23,500 nucleotides of DNA. Source: Diphasiastrum complanatum. Taxonomy: Eukaryota > Streptophyta > Lycopodiopsida > Lycopodiales > Lycopodiaceae. The position numbers and the translations under genes were made by a program. The stretch covers positions 40,687,028 to 40,710,527 of the forward strand of contig CM055097.1 of the NCBI GenBank assembly GCA_029204225.1, given 5' to 3'. The notes under the pieces were generated by a model, which worked only from the letters and a program-made list of their open reading frames with translations, was not told where the DNA came from and made no database searches. Positions 1 to 8,538 of the stretch are shown here, piece by piece. Each line of letters begins with the position of its first letter. Within the stretch, counting starts at the first letter, position 1.

Positions 1-2
1 GA

Positions 3-2462
3 AAAATCAAAGTCCTAAGATCAGATAGTGGAGGTGAGTACAAGTCCAATGACTTCAATGATCTTTGTGATCAATGTGAGATTAAAAGACAATTTACGCA
101 AGCTCATACTCCTGCTCTCAATGGTGTAGCTGAGCGCAAGAATCGTACCATTGTAGAAAGTGCCAGATTTATGCTAGCTGAGATGAAACTACCAAAAGAG
201 TTTTGGTAAGAAGCATGTAGCACGACAGTCTATCTTCAAAATAGAAGTCCTACCATTGCCATACCAAAGATAACACCTGAGGAAGCATTCACGAAGAAAA
301 AGCCAAAGGTGAACCACTTGCAAATCTTTGGATGTAAGGCCTCTGTACACATTCCTAAGGAAGAAAGACGTAAACTTGATGTAAAAGCTATCAAGTGCAT
401 ATTCCTAGGATATGATGATCGTGTGAAGGGCTATAGATGTTTTGATCCAGTGGAAAACAAAATCCATATAAGCCATGATGTTATCTTTGATTAATCCAAG
501 ATGTATGAAGACGAGGATGCTGAGAAGATAGACACATCCAGTGGGAAAGATGGGATAGTGAGGGTACCACCTGATGATGATCCATTCATTGACCTTCCGA
601 GTGATGAACATGAGGATACATCTCAAGATACAACTACTCAACCTCAAAAGACAGGTTGGAGAGGTAGGAACAAGCCTTTTGGTGCAAGAAGGATTGAAGT
701 TGCAGGTGACAAACGCAAGGAGAAGGATGTACCGTGGGATACATTTTCACCAGGAAGCCGATCACTTGACAGGAAGCTCCCTAAGTGGTTTGAGAGATTG
801 TTGGAGAGCCGCGACATGGATGACTTTCCAGGATCATCTAGCCAGGGAGAGCTACGAAGATCAACAAGAGAGAAGACCCAACCTGAAAGGTATGAAGCAA
901 ATTATGCTCTCTTATCTAGCATTATTCAAAGCAAAGAACCTTCGACTTATGGTGAAGCGTAGGATGATGACATTTGGGTTAAGGCCATGGGAGAGGAGAT
1001 GGAGTCAATTGCTAAGCATAGCACATGGGACTTAGTAGAACCACCAATTGGCAAGAAACCCATTGGTTGCAAATGGGTATACAGGACTAAGTATCATGCA
1101 GATGGAAGTATAGCAAAGCACAAGGCAAGATTGGTAATCAAAGGGTATGCACAAAGTAAAAGCATCGACTATGAGGAGACCTTTGCGCCGGTTTGTAAGT
1201 GGAATGCTCTACATCTACTTGTTGCTTTAGCTTCACATTTTGGTTGGCCTTTGCATCAAATGGATGTGAAATCTGCATTTCTAAATGGTGAGTTAGAAGA
1301 AGAAGTGTTCATGGATCAACCTGAAGGCTTTGTAGCGAAGGGACAGGAAAATAAAATATGTCACTTGAAGAAAGCGCTTTATGGTCTTAAACAAGCACCA
1401 CATGTGTGGTATAGCAGGATTGATGCCTACTTTTGTTCAAAAGAGATGGTGAGAACACATTCTGATCCAAATCTATATGTCTTATGCATTGATGGTATGG
1501 TTGCTTTGATTGCTCTTTATGTTGATGACTTGATTATTACGAGAAATAATCAAGAAATGATAGACATGATCAAGAAAGAACTCATGGAACAATTCGAGAT
1601 GACAGATCTCAGCCTGATGCATTATTGCCTTGGAGTAGAAGTGTGGCAAAAAGGACACGAAGTGGGTTTAACAAGGTGAAGTATGTCAAAGAGTTGCTAC
1701 ACAGGTTTAGGTTGCAGGATTGCAAACCAGTTAACACTCCTATTGAACCAGGTAAAAAGCTTTCTAAGCTTGATGAGTCGCAGTCATTTGATGCTACACT
1801 GTATAGACAATTAGTAGGGAGCTTGATTTACCACGACTAGACCAGATATATGCTATGTTGTTGGCATTGTAAGTCAGTTTATGGTAACACCTACGGAAAC
1901 ACATTGGAAGGTAGCTAAACGCATTTTGCATTATGTGAAAGGAACTTCAAAGTATGGCTTGATTTACAAGAAGCATGATGGTTTACTTGAGTTGTGTGGC
2001 TATGTGGATGCGGATTGGGGAGGTGACTATGATGATGGTAGATCCACCACAGGGTATGTATTCCAGTTTTGTGGTAGTTGCTTTTCCTCGTCTAGTAAGA
2101 AGCAAAGTACAATTGCTCTTTCCACCACAGAAGCAGAGTATAAGGCAATGTGTAGTGTAGCACGGGAAGCTATATGGTTGAGACAAATCTTGGAAGAAGT
2201 TGGCATGAAGCAGAAAAATCTTACAACTTTACATAGCGACAGTCAGAGTGGCATTCAGCTAGCAAAGAATCCAGTGTTCCATACAAGTACCAAACACATT
2301 GAGATTCAGTATCACTTTATACGTGAGAGGCTGCTGAGTCGTGAAATTCATGTTGTTCATTGCAGCACAGAAGAACAACTAGCTGATATTTTCACTAAGC
2401 CACTTACTGGAAAAAAGTTTGATAAGTTTAGATCAAAGCTTTCTATACTTAAAGTTTGTTGA
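3..2462 (+). pseudogene. Ty1/copia polyprotein, 3' part (integrase - RT - RNase H)
   Basis: Copia-type pol, entered midway at the window edge. Order seen: integrase core with SDSGGEY and NGVAERKNRT (3-200), the GYD/HISHDVIFD end of integrase (to about 490), an acidic/basic linker, reverse transcriptase (about 985-1660) with KARLVIKGYAQ, QMDVKSAFLNG, ALYGLKQAP and the catalytic YVDD at 1518-1529, then RNase H (about 1980-2440) with ADWGGD, STTEAEY, HSDSQS and the terminal ADIFTKPL. The integrase-before-RT order is diagnostic for copia rather than gypsy. The frame is broken by TAA at 207-209, TAA at 492-494, TAG at 960-962, a frameshift near 1660 and another near 1835. It therefore cannot make a full polyprotein. 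No gag or protease is visible because they would lie upstream of base 1. Confidence 0.96.
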
Positions 2463-2516
2463 CATTAAAGCTATGTATATGACTGTATAAAAAGTAGACT
2501 CTACTTTAAGGGAGAG

Positions 2517-2790
2517 AGTTAGAATTAAAGTAGAATCACTGTGTTATTGTACTGTGGGTCCTGTCAGTGGATAAGGATCAGTTGGCCTCGCCACGAGTTA
2601 AGTCGACGGGACACGCGTCCCGCCAACGACAACCTGGGTCATGCATGGGTTGCCTGAGTGAACAACTATATGTACAGTGTAATTTCATTTTGAGAAATAC
2701 AGTTGCTATGTGAGCTTGTTGTGGAGAGTGTTTTCTGTCTGTGTTACTGTGTAGCATGATCTGTGTTCCTGTGCAAAGCAAATTCTAAGT
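2517..2790 (+). repeat. Putative 3' LTR of the first copia element
   Basis: A purine-rich tract AAGGGAGAGAG at about 2508-2518 follows the pol stop by some 45 bases, as a polypurine tract should. TTAGAATT just after it is matched by its reverse complement AATTCTAA at 2781-2788, giving a 274-bp interval of plausible LTR length. Many copia LTRs start TGTTAGAAT and end ATTCTAACA; here the terminal TG/CA dinucleotides look mutated. A GC-rich inverted repeat, GGGAC-ACGC-GTCCC, lies near 2608-2621. The 5' LTR is outside the window, so LTR identity cannot be tested. Confidence 0.55.
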
Positions 2791-3775
2791 GGGACAACAT
2801 CAAAGCATCCATGTCTTTATTGCATGAAGGATTGCTACAATATGAATTTGGGACGATCAACAAACACTGGCCCAACACGAGAAGTTGAAGATCCAAATAT
2901 TAAAAGTGTTCTGCCAATTCCATTAAAAAATGTTCACATATGCACATTGCATGCTGAGGTTCGTATTATTGAAAAACTTATTTACCTGCATATTCTACTA
3001 GCATGGAATCATAAACCGGAGTCTGTGGCTAAAGCAGCAATTAGGGGTTGGAAATAGTTCTGTCAAATGCAGGACTACATAAAGGGTATGTCACGATTGA
3101 AAAAAGTGACAGACTCTCTGGGAAAAAAAGAAACATTCCTAATAAGCCATCAATTGAAGGTGCTAAAGCAAGAAGATTCTTATCCAATCACACATGCAAA
3201 GAATCAAGTGTCAGATACAAAATTTGGAGAGAAATTGTTCAAGCCACACGAACACTGGAAGGAAGTAATCGAGTGGAAAAGGGACAAGTGTGGACCAACT
3301 TAGATAAACTCATAGGTGTTATCAGGAAAGAAAACCTATCATTAGAAGCTATGAGGACTTTGCAAAATCATTGCACCGCATTTGTAAAATTTGTACATGA
3401 TTGTTGGGGAAAGACAACATTACTCATTACATGGTGCTAATCTATATCATTATCTGGTACTTTTCTCATTCAGGCCTATATTTTTTTCCATTGATGTAAC
3501 TAATCAAAACTATTATTTGCAGCACATCCTTCTTCATCATACAACTTATTTTGCAAAGGAATATGGGAGCCTAAGTATCTGGTCATCACAAAGCAAGGGG
3601 AACATTTCATAGTGCAACAGATCATGGAGGACTCAATTCAAGAAATAAATATTTAGTTCAACTTTTTCAGTGGTTTTATAGAAGAGCACAATTTAGATAT
3701 CAAGCTAAAAACTCACCAAGTACTACGATAGTTCGAAAGGCATTCAAATTTATAACAAAAGAGAGATCCTTGTAA
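2791..3775 (+). pseudogene. Decayed ORF of unidentified, probably transposon-derived family
   Basis: I do not recognise the family with certainty. Pieces in several frames look like one ancestral protein: a C-x2-C start (PCLYCMKDC) near 2815, then LPIPLKNVHICTLHAEVRI (about 2910-2970), a Lys-rich helical part (3060-3440), FAKEYGSLSIWSSQ (about 3550-3590) and SATDHGGLNSRNKYL with a following WFYRRAQF (about 3608-3690). The succession of a Cys pair, a proline-rich turn with CTLH, YGSLxIWSSQ and HGG is reminiscent of large uncharacterised repeat-encoded proteins of plants and invertebrates; this link is from memory. At least three frame changes and stops are needed to connect the pieces. It abuts the copia LTR directly, so the retrotransposon may have inserted into it. 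Confidence 0.5.
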
Positions 3776-3804
3776 TATATCAAAAGTCTATTACAGAAAA
3801 TTGT

Positions 3805-5352
3805 TTAATCATCTTCATTATCCTCTTCAAGATTCAGACAAATGGTATTGTCATGAAGGAATAATCTCCTTTCATATGGATCCAAGACTTCTAAATTTTT
3901 CCTTTTGCTCATATCAATGTATATCGAATAAAAGGCCATTGCAAATGATCTTTTTGTAGTCTCATTGGGAGTATAACCCAATATCTTAATAGCCAAATCC
4001 CTTTTCACAAAAAGTATTTTATAGGTTTCTCTCGTGTACTTATGGCCTCCTAAACAAACTGGCAATGATTTGATGGCCATAATGGCAATGGTTGCATATG
4101 GATTAAACGATGAATGATGTATACAAATCTCATTATTTTGAAAGTTTTTCAAATAATGAGATGAAAAAACATCCTTTCTCCCGGCTGATACACCTCGGAC
4201 GCCTCCATGTCTCATACCAAAGGCATCAATTTCAATAGCATCCTGTAAATCAAAAAAGAAAATAAATTTAAAATGATACATAACACTGCAAACTCATACT
4301 TTAACTTAGTGTTTGAAATAAGAAAACTGAACAATATCAATACCAATATAATATCTACGTACCAGATCATAATCATCGTATTCAACGACGTTTGCTCCGC
4401 TAATGTCACGTCCTCTAATGGCCTCTACATTTTTGGAGGGGATATATCTAGGCCTTGGGGGATATTTTTTTTAGAATTCCAAAAATTCCTTCTCTGTAGG
4501 CAAAGTTTTTTCATAGGCTTTAGATTTTTCAATCATGGACTCCAATGCCTCATTGCCATATTTCCAATTGCCATCTTTATCATAATCTATCTCACTTTCA
4601 AGGTCAGCATATGTGTAATCAACAATGTCGGAAAATTATGATAAATTTTGAAAAAAAATTGAGAGGATTTCATCCTCTCTCAAATTCAAAACATCTTTTA
4701 TATCATTAAATGAAATATAACTTTCATTATTTATAAAATATAAGGGAACATCGAGTAGAGTTAATTGATTAATACGAGATGCAAATGGAAGAGAATCAGA
4801 GATGATTATAGAACGAGGGAGAGTTTTTTGATAATCTGAAGTCATAGATGCTTCAGCTTCAACCACTATATCAGTATCTGCATCATCTACATCAACTAGA
4901 GCAGGTGCAGATGCTTTGATCAATGGAACAGTTGAAGATTCAACAAACTCATCATCTGGAATCTCAGTAGATATGTAAAAGACAAAAGCCATTCCTTTGA
5001 TTATAAGACAACATATTCTTTTGTGGATATCACAATATATATTTCTTTTGAAATGGTCATACAGGTTAGAATACTTTCTATTGTGTTTATGCTTAGAGGA
5101 TGGTTGGGAATGCACAAGGTCCTGAAAATGAACGAAACAAAAACTATCTATATCTAAAACAAGAGTACTAATAATCTGAAAAAAATTATCAAGATAAGAA
5201 ATTAAATTGTAACGATTTTCATAAACTAGCTTATCGATATCGAAGAGAGCAAAAAAAATACTCACAAAATACTCTAATTTCTCAGATGGAATGTCACTAG
5301 CATTCAAAAAATCCAGAAGTTTGTTATCTAAGGACATGGAGGAACTAGCCAT
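3805..5352 (-). pseudogene. Gene A: unknown two-exon gene with two in-frame stops
   Basis: Start is ATG at 5352-5350 (MASSSMSLDNKL); the frame is also open further 5'. Exon 1 runs 5352-4363 and ends CTG|GTACGT; a 120-bp intron ends TTGATTTACAG; exon 2 is 4242-3805. The codon phase is preserved across the junction (DYDL|DAIEIDAF), which supports a real gene. Exon 1 has an acidic stretch (VDVDDADTDIVVEAEA), then the segment INNESYISFNDIKDVLNLRE. Exon 2 opens with EIDAFGMRHGGVRG and ends in the acidic tail NLEEDNEDD. No catalytic motif, signal peptide or clear membrane helix is apparent. TAA at 4638-4636 and at 4473-4471 lie in the same frame and are followed by clearly coding-like sequence, so this is a decayed copy or needs unseen splicing. 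A diverged relative lies at 18600-19482. Function unknown. Confidence 0.7.
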
Positions 5353-5361
5353 ATTGAACCT

Positions 5362-5432
5362 GATATCAGTTCGACGCGACAAAATGATATTGGTAGAGGA
5401 ATGAACCACAATGCGCGCGTTGATCCGATATT
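5362..5432. repeat. 71-bp palindromic unit, copy 1
   Basis: Left arm GATATCAGTTCGACGCGAC (5362-5380) and right arm GCGCGCGTTGATCCGATATT (5413-5432) are imperfect reverse complements around a 32-base centre. It lies only ten bases 5' of the gene A start codon. See the finding on this family. Confidence 0.7.
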
Positions 5433-5479
5433 GTTAGGACGAGAATGAAATTTTTTGCAAGCACACGTCAGAAGAGGCT

Positions 5480-5550
5480 GATATCAATTCAGCACGTCTG
5501 AATGAATCCGATCGTGCACTATATGGAAAGACGTGCATCGATTCGATATC
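5480..5550. repeat. 71-bp palindromic unit, copy 2
   Basis: Left arm GATATCAATTCAGCACGTC (5480-5498) pairs with right arm GACGTGCATCGATTCGATAT (5530-5549, then C). Same length as copy 1, but the centre sequence differs. Located in the presumed leader of gene A. Confidence 0.7.
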
Positions 5551-5693
5551 GCGAGAAAGAAAAAAAACAAGATGACTAGTGAGTTCAAAATGAAAGATCA
5601 TGGAATCAAAATATGGAGAGTGCCCATATTTTTAGCCAATTTCTGTTGATCACAGCCATACATTTGCCACATAATGAATTGAGGAACACAGCC

Positions 5694-5710
5694 TATATAT
5701 ATCTACCAAT
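5694..5710 (-). promoter_or_regulatory. TATA-like box upstream of gene A
   Basis: On the minus strand GATATATATAGGC is preceded by ATTGG, an inverted CCAAT box, within 10 bases. It lies about 340 bases 5' of the gene A ATG, which would leave a leader of around 310 bases. The leader would contain two of the palindromic units (5362-5432 and 5480-5550). The call rests on motif and position only. Confidence 0.4.
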
Positions 5711-5727
5711 CAGAGTGAGACAAATTT

Positions 5728-5870
5728 GTACCTACGCTGAAATACATTAAATAGTCTATCACTAGATTCTACGAATCATTAGCCCTAATCTTAGAATATG
5801 TACCTACGCCAGAATACAATAAATAGTCTATCACTAGCGTCACTGAATCATCATTAAACAAATATTAAAC
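5728..5870. repeat. 72-bp tandem duplication
   Basis: GTACCTACGC followed by AATAC and AAATAGTCTATCACTAG occurs at 5728 and again at 5800, a 72-bp offset with a few mismatches. A short AT-rich 10-bp repeat (AAACAAATATT twice) follows at about 5856-5879. The stretch lies in the A-B spacer just beyond the gene A TATA-like box. Confidence 0.75.
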
Positions 5871-6038
5871 AAATATTAAATGGACAACATTGAAAAACGT
5901 GTATGAGAAGAATCATTACGGCCTCGCGCCCTATTTAAGGACCGTAAAGACAAGATTTTTTTTTTTGAGATAATCTTCATTCAGAACTTTTTCATAAGGC
6001 GTTCATAATGCGTTCCAATATATTTTAAGTGCGTCTCA

Positions 6039-6104
6039 GATATCAGCACGCCTATGGAGAAGACAATGATTTTTCACTTGGACTGTGCGTGTCGAATCGC
6101 TATT
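6039..6104. repeat. Palindromic unit, copy 3 (66 bp)
   Basis: Left arm GATATCAGCACGCC (6039-6052), right arm GTGCGTGTCGAATCGCTATT (6085-6104). Together with its right flank it matches the region of copy 4 at an offset of 210 bp, so the two arose by local duplication. Confidence 0.5.
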
Positions 6105-6157
6105 GTAGGGAAAAATGAATTTGAAAAATTTTCAAAATTATTGGAGGGTATTTTGCA

Positions 6158-6232
6158 TGATCAAAGCTTGATTCGATAGACTCTTCATACTGTCCACAAC
6201 TAAGGAGAATCTATCGAGTCAAGCTTTAATCA
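6158..6232. other. Strong short hairpin, miRNA-precursor-like
   Basis: 6158-6185 and 6205-6232 pair over 28 positions with about four mismatches around a 19-base loop. The arm core is AAGCTTGATTCGATAGA. Stem length and loop size resemble a compact small-RNA precursor. The same sequence would form a foldback in either transcript strand. It sits in the A-B spacer between palindromic copies 3 and 4. Expression is unknown. Confidence 0.6.
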
Positions 6233-6248
6233 TTCATATTATCTTTCA

Positions 6249-6317
6249 ATATCGGTTCAGCGCACGCAAATAGCTCTCTGGTTTTCACATTCAGTGTATG
6301 CACGTCGATTTGCTATT
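6249..6317. repeat. Palindromic unit, copy 4 (69 bp)
   Basis: Left arm ATATCGGTTCAGCGCACGC (6249-6267), right arm GCACGTCGATTTGCTATT (6300-6317). Centre and right flank resemble those of copy 3 (6039-6104), including the ATTTTC-GAAATTATT-like tail, indicating a 210-bp duplication. Confidence 0.55.
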
Positions 6318-6413
6318 GGGTGAAATAATGGCCGTTGGAATTTTCCGAAATTATTATGATTGGATATAAAAAAGGTCAGATATTTATAGCTTAACCTTGT
6401 CATTTCAACAATA

Positions 6414-6490
6414 AATTGTAGATGTTACCATACTTTTGTAGAATTAATTGTAGATGTGACCATAATTTTGTTTTAATTAATTGTGACGGT
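6414..6490. repeat. 32/33-bp AT-rich tandem repeat
   Basis: AATTGTAGATGT-ACCATA-TTTTGT occurs at 6414 and 6446, with a partial third start AATTGTGAC at 6479. There is no coding potential. Confidence 0.65.
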
Positions 6491-6633
6491 TATTATCGAC
6501 TAATCATTTTGAAGAAATATTGATATTTAATCTGATTTGATTGACAAGTCTCTGAATATCTTGAAGTAATCATCAGCGTAATCTGAACCTCGGACATCCA
6601 AACCACCGCGCTTGCAATCATTTCAGATTTTCT

Positions 6634-6642
6634 CTATATAAG
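6634..6642 (+). promoter_or_regulatory. TATA box of gene B (H3-Ulp1)
   Basis: CTATATAAG is a textbook plant TATA box. Transcription would start near 6665-6675, placing palindromic copies 5 and 6 in the 5' leader of gene B and leaving about 220 bases before the first recognisable coding part. Motif and position only. Confidence 0.5.
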
Positions 6643-6701
6643 CAAACAGACGACGCTGAAAGTTTTTTGTTTAAATTTCTTGTCATTCTCCATATCCATA
6701 A

Positions 6702-6779
6702 GATATTGATTCAGCGCGCTCGAGGCAAACTTCCTTCCATCCGCTTTTACTCGCGCGCGTCCATCTGCTACTAGCTATT
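6702..6779. repeat. Palindromic unit, copy 5 (78 bp)
   Basis: Left arm GATATTGATTCAGCGCGCTC (6702-6721), right arm beginning GCGCGCGTCCATCTGCTA (6753-) and closing CTATT at 6779. The right arm carries an insertion of a few bases, which explains the longer unit. Confidence 0.5.
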
Positions 6780-6797
6780 GATTAGGTTTATTTCAAG

Positions 6798-6868
6798 TAT
6801 TAGTTCGATGCGCTTGACCTGATCTCTGAACCTGAGTTATCCTTCATCGCGCGCTGATCTGATATTGG
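6798..6868. repeat. 71-bp palindromic unit, copy 6
   Basis: Left arm GTATTAGTTCGATGCGCTTG (6798-6817, degenerate) and right arm TCGCGCGCTGATCTGATATT (6847-6866, then GG). It is back at exactly 71 bp and ends 25 bases before the first open segment of gene B. Confidence 0.6.
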
Positions 6869-6984
6869 ATACTAGTGACGCAGATTAAGTAGACAGCACG
6901 AGTCCACCCTGGTAGAATCCCAATCACAAGAGGAGGTCAGGGAAATGCGCCACCACCTCCTTGTCCAGTACCACCTCCTCCTAG

Positions 6985-7464
6985 GCCAAGGACAGAAGAA
7001 GAGACCCACCCTGGCTCAAGGATATTCAGAAGCTACAGAAGACCAATAATCTTCTAATTTTGAAAGCTCACATACAGAGATCCATCAGACAGGTTACAAG
7101 AAGTATTTCTGCAGATGTGAAATGGATTGTAACGACAATAGAGGCGCTGCACACTGCATATGAGGACTTCCAAGTGAAATTTTTTTCAGATACTGTTGTT
7201 GCAGTTGTCCATGCCAAGAGGGTAACCATCATGCCCAAGGATTTCAACATTGTGTTCAGGCTACGAGACACATATGACAAATTTGCAGAGTACTTTAGAC
7301 CTGCTGCTTCCTCTCCTCCAAAACAAGATTCAAAGAGGAGAAAACGAAAGCAATCTCAACCATCCTGGCTTGTTTTTCGTATACAAAGCGAGAGTGTTTC
7401 AAAGAAGAGGAGGTCTCATGACCCTCATAATAAAGCAAGGGATAAAGTCATCTCCTCTGGATGA
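6985..7464 (+). CDS. Histone H3-fold segment of gene B
   Basis: From KDIQKLQKTNNLLILKAHIQ (the alpha-N part, compare [20 protein letters not shown] of H3) the protein aligns without gaps to canonical H3 through alpha 1, 2 and 3. HAKRVTIMPKD at 7210-7242 is identical to H3, keeping the His, Arg and Asp that form the H3-H3 four-helix bundle. The H3 cysteine before this block is Val. Elsewhere the core is strongly diverged, and the loop 1 extension typical of CENH3 is absent. CCTCCTCCTAG just before 6985 could be a 3' splice site, or the Pro-rich tail in the next frame may be joined by a frameshift. After the fold the frame runs through basic clusters to TGA at 7462-7464, unlike normal H3, which stops right after alpha 3. 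Confidence 0.8.
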   Translation, partial: AKDRRRDPPWLKDIQKLQKTNNLLILKAHIQRSIRQVTRSISADVKWIVTTIEALHTAYEDFQVKFFSDTVVAVVHAKRVTIMPKDFNIVFRLRDTYDKFAEYFRPAASSPPKQDSKRRKRKQSQPSWLVFRIQSESVSKKRRSHDPHNKARDKVISSG

Positions 7465-8380
7465 GACTCTATCTGTTAGGAAATCTCCTCCCAAGTCTCC
7501 TTCTTCTCCTCCCAGAACTCCATCATTAACTTCTCTTGCTAGATCTTCCTCTCCTAATAAATCTCCTCCTCCTTCAAAATTTTTGTCTCCTCCTATCCCC
7601 ATAAATATTAGTTCTCCATATCCTGTTCTAGGAAATGATTTAGATGATTTTGTAAATGTAAAGATAGAATCAATTTTGAATGACAATTCATTTTGTGGTT
7701 TATCTGTATTACTTTCGTCATCCCTTGCACTTGCCTTTGCAAATACTCCTCAGTATGTACAACATGACCAATTGTTGAACACATATCTTAAAGCTTTAGG
7801 TCCTAGATATAGTTTTAAGATGCCAAAGACCAATGCTGGTCTTCTCCTTTCTAGATTAGATACTAGTGAATTAGAAAGTAGGGATAAAATGTTAGGTGAC
7901 AATGTAGGAGGTGGGGCAATTCAGTACTGGATGGAGTTTTTTCAGACCCCATTGTTTATAGATGTAGCATTGTTTCCCCTCCAATTCATGGCTGCATTTG
8001 ATTTCCCTGATTTCAAAAGTATGCACGATGATATGTTCCAATACGCCAGACTCCAATTCTTGTGCTCCCATACATAACAAAGTAAGTGTATTTTTTTTTC
8101 AGATTTTATTAAATTGAATTTTTCATATGAATTTTGATTTTACATTGATTCTCATAAATTTATTGTTTTTTGATTGCAGTGATCATTGGAGCTTATATGT
8201 GTTGTCTTTATACGTCAATGATGAGGGTGTGTGTAATCCAGTTTGTTTAAAGATGAACTCTATTACACACACACAAAATTGCCAGGAGCCATATCCAGAA
8301 AATACTGGAACTCTTTCCAGTACCAAATGCAATAGCATATACGAAGCTGGAAATTGTTGATGCAGAGTTAAAAATTTATC

Positions 8381-8451
8381 AATATCGGTCCAACGCGTCC
8401 TTGTAGTTATTGTTTGGTTTCTTTTCAAATCGTGCGCGCTGATCCAATATT
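8381..8451. repeat. 71-bp palindromic unit, copy 7
   Basis: Left arm AATATCGGTCCAACGCGTCC (8381-8400), right arm TGCGCGCTGATCCAATATT (8433-8451); about 14 of 20 arm positions pair. It lies between the His/Asp-bearing and Cys-bearing exons of the gene B peptidase domain, presumably in an intron. Confidence 0.75.
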
Positions 8452-8467
8452 CAAACAATATTTTTTG

Positions 8468-8538
8468 GATATCGGTTCGACGCGTGCTTGTTTTCGTTGT
8501 TGATTTTATTATAACATCCTGCGCGTTGATCCGATATC
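8468..8538. repeat. 71-bp palindromic unit, copy 8
   Basis: Left arm GATATCGGTTCGACGCGTGC (8468-8487), right arm GCGCGTTGATCCGATATC (8521-8538). This is the best-preserved copy, with about 15 of 17 inner arm positions pairing. It follows copy 7 by 16 bases. The centre is unlike that of copy 7. Confidence 0.8.

Noticed and set aside
4273-4641. Open plus-strand frame opposite gene A
   Set aside because: It is the antisense of gene A exon 1 and intron; the minus strand has the better coding signs, with matched splice sites and a paralogue.
6890-6984. TAG codons in the H3 frame as evidence of a reassigned genetic code
   Set aside because: Stops of all three types occur among decayed genes here, and a frameshift or splice site explains the H3 tail better.
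7060-7270. Centromeric histone (CENH3) as the identity of the H3-like segment
   Set aside because: CENH3 proteins have a longer loop 1 and usually a changed HAKRVT(L/I)M-KD block. This one aligns gap-free to canonical H3 and keeps the exact block. The proline-rich tail alone is not diagnostic.
8381-8538. The paired repeats as a CRISPR-like array
   Set aside because: The repeats alternate in orientation, are imperfect and only two units long here, and the setting is a eukaryotic intron.
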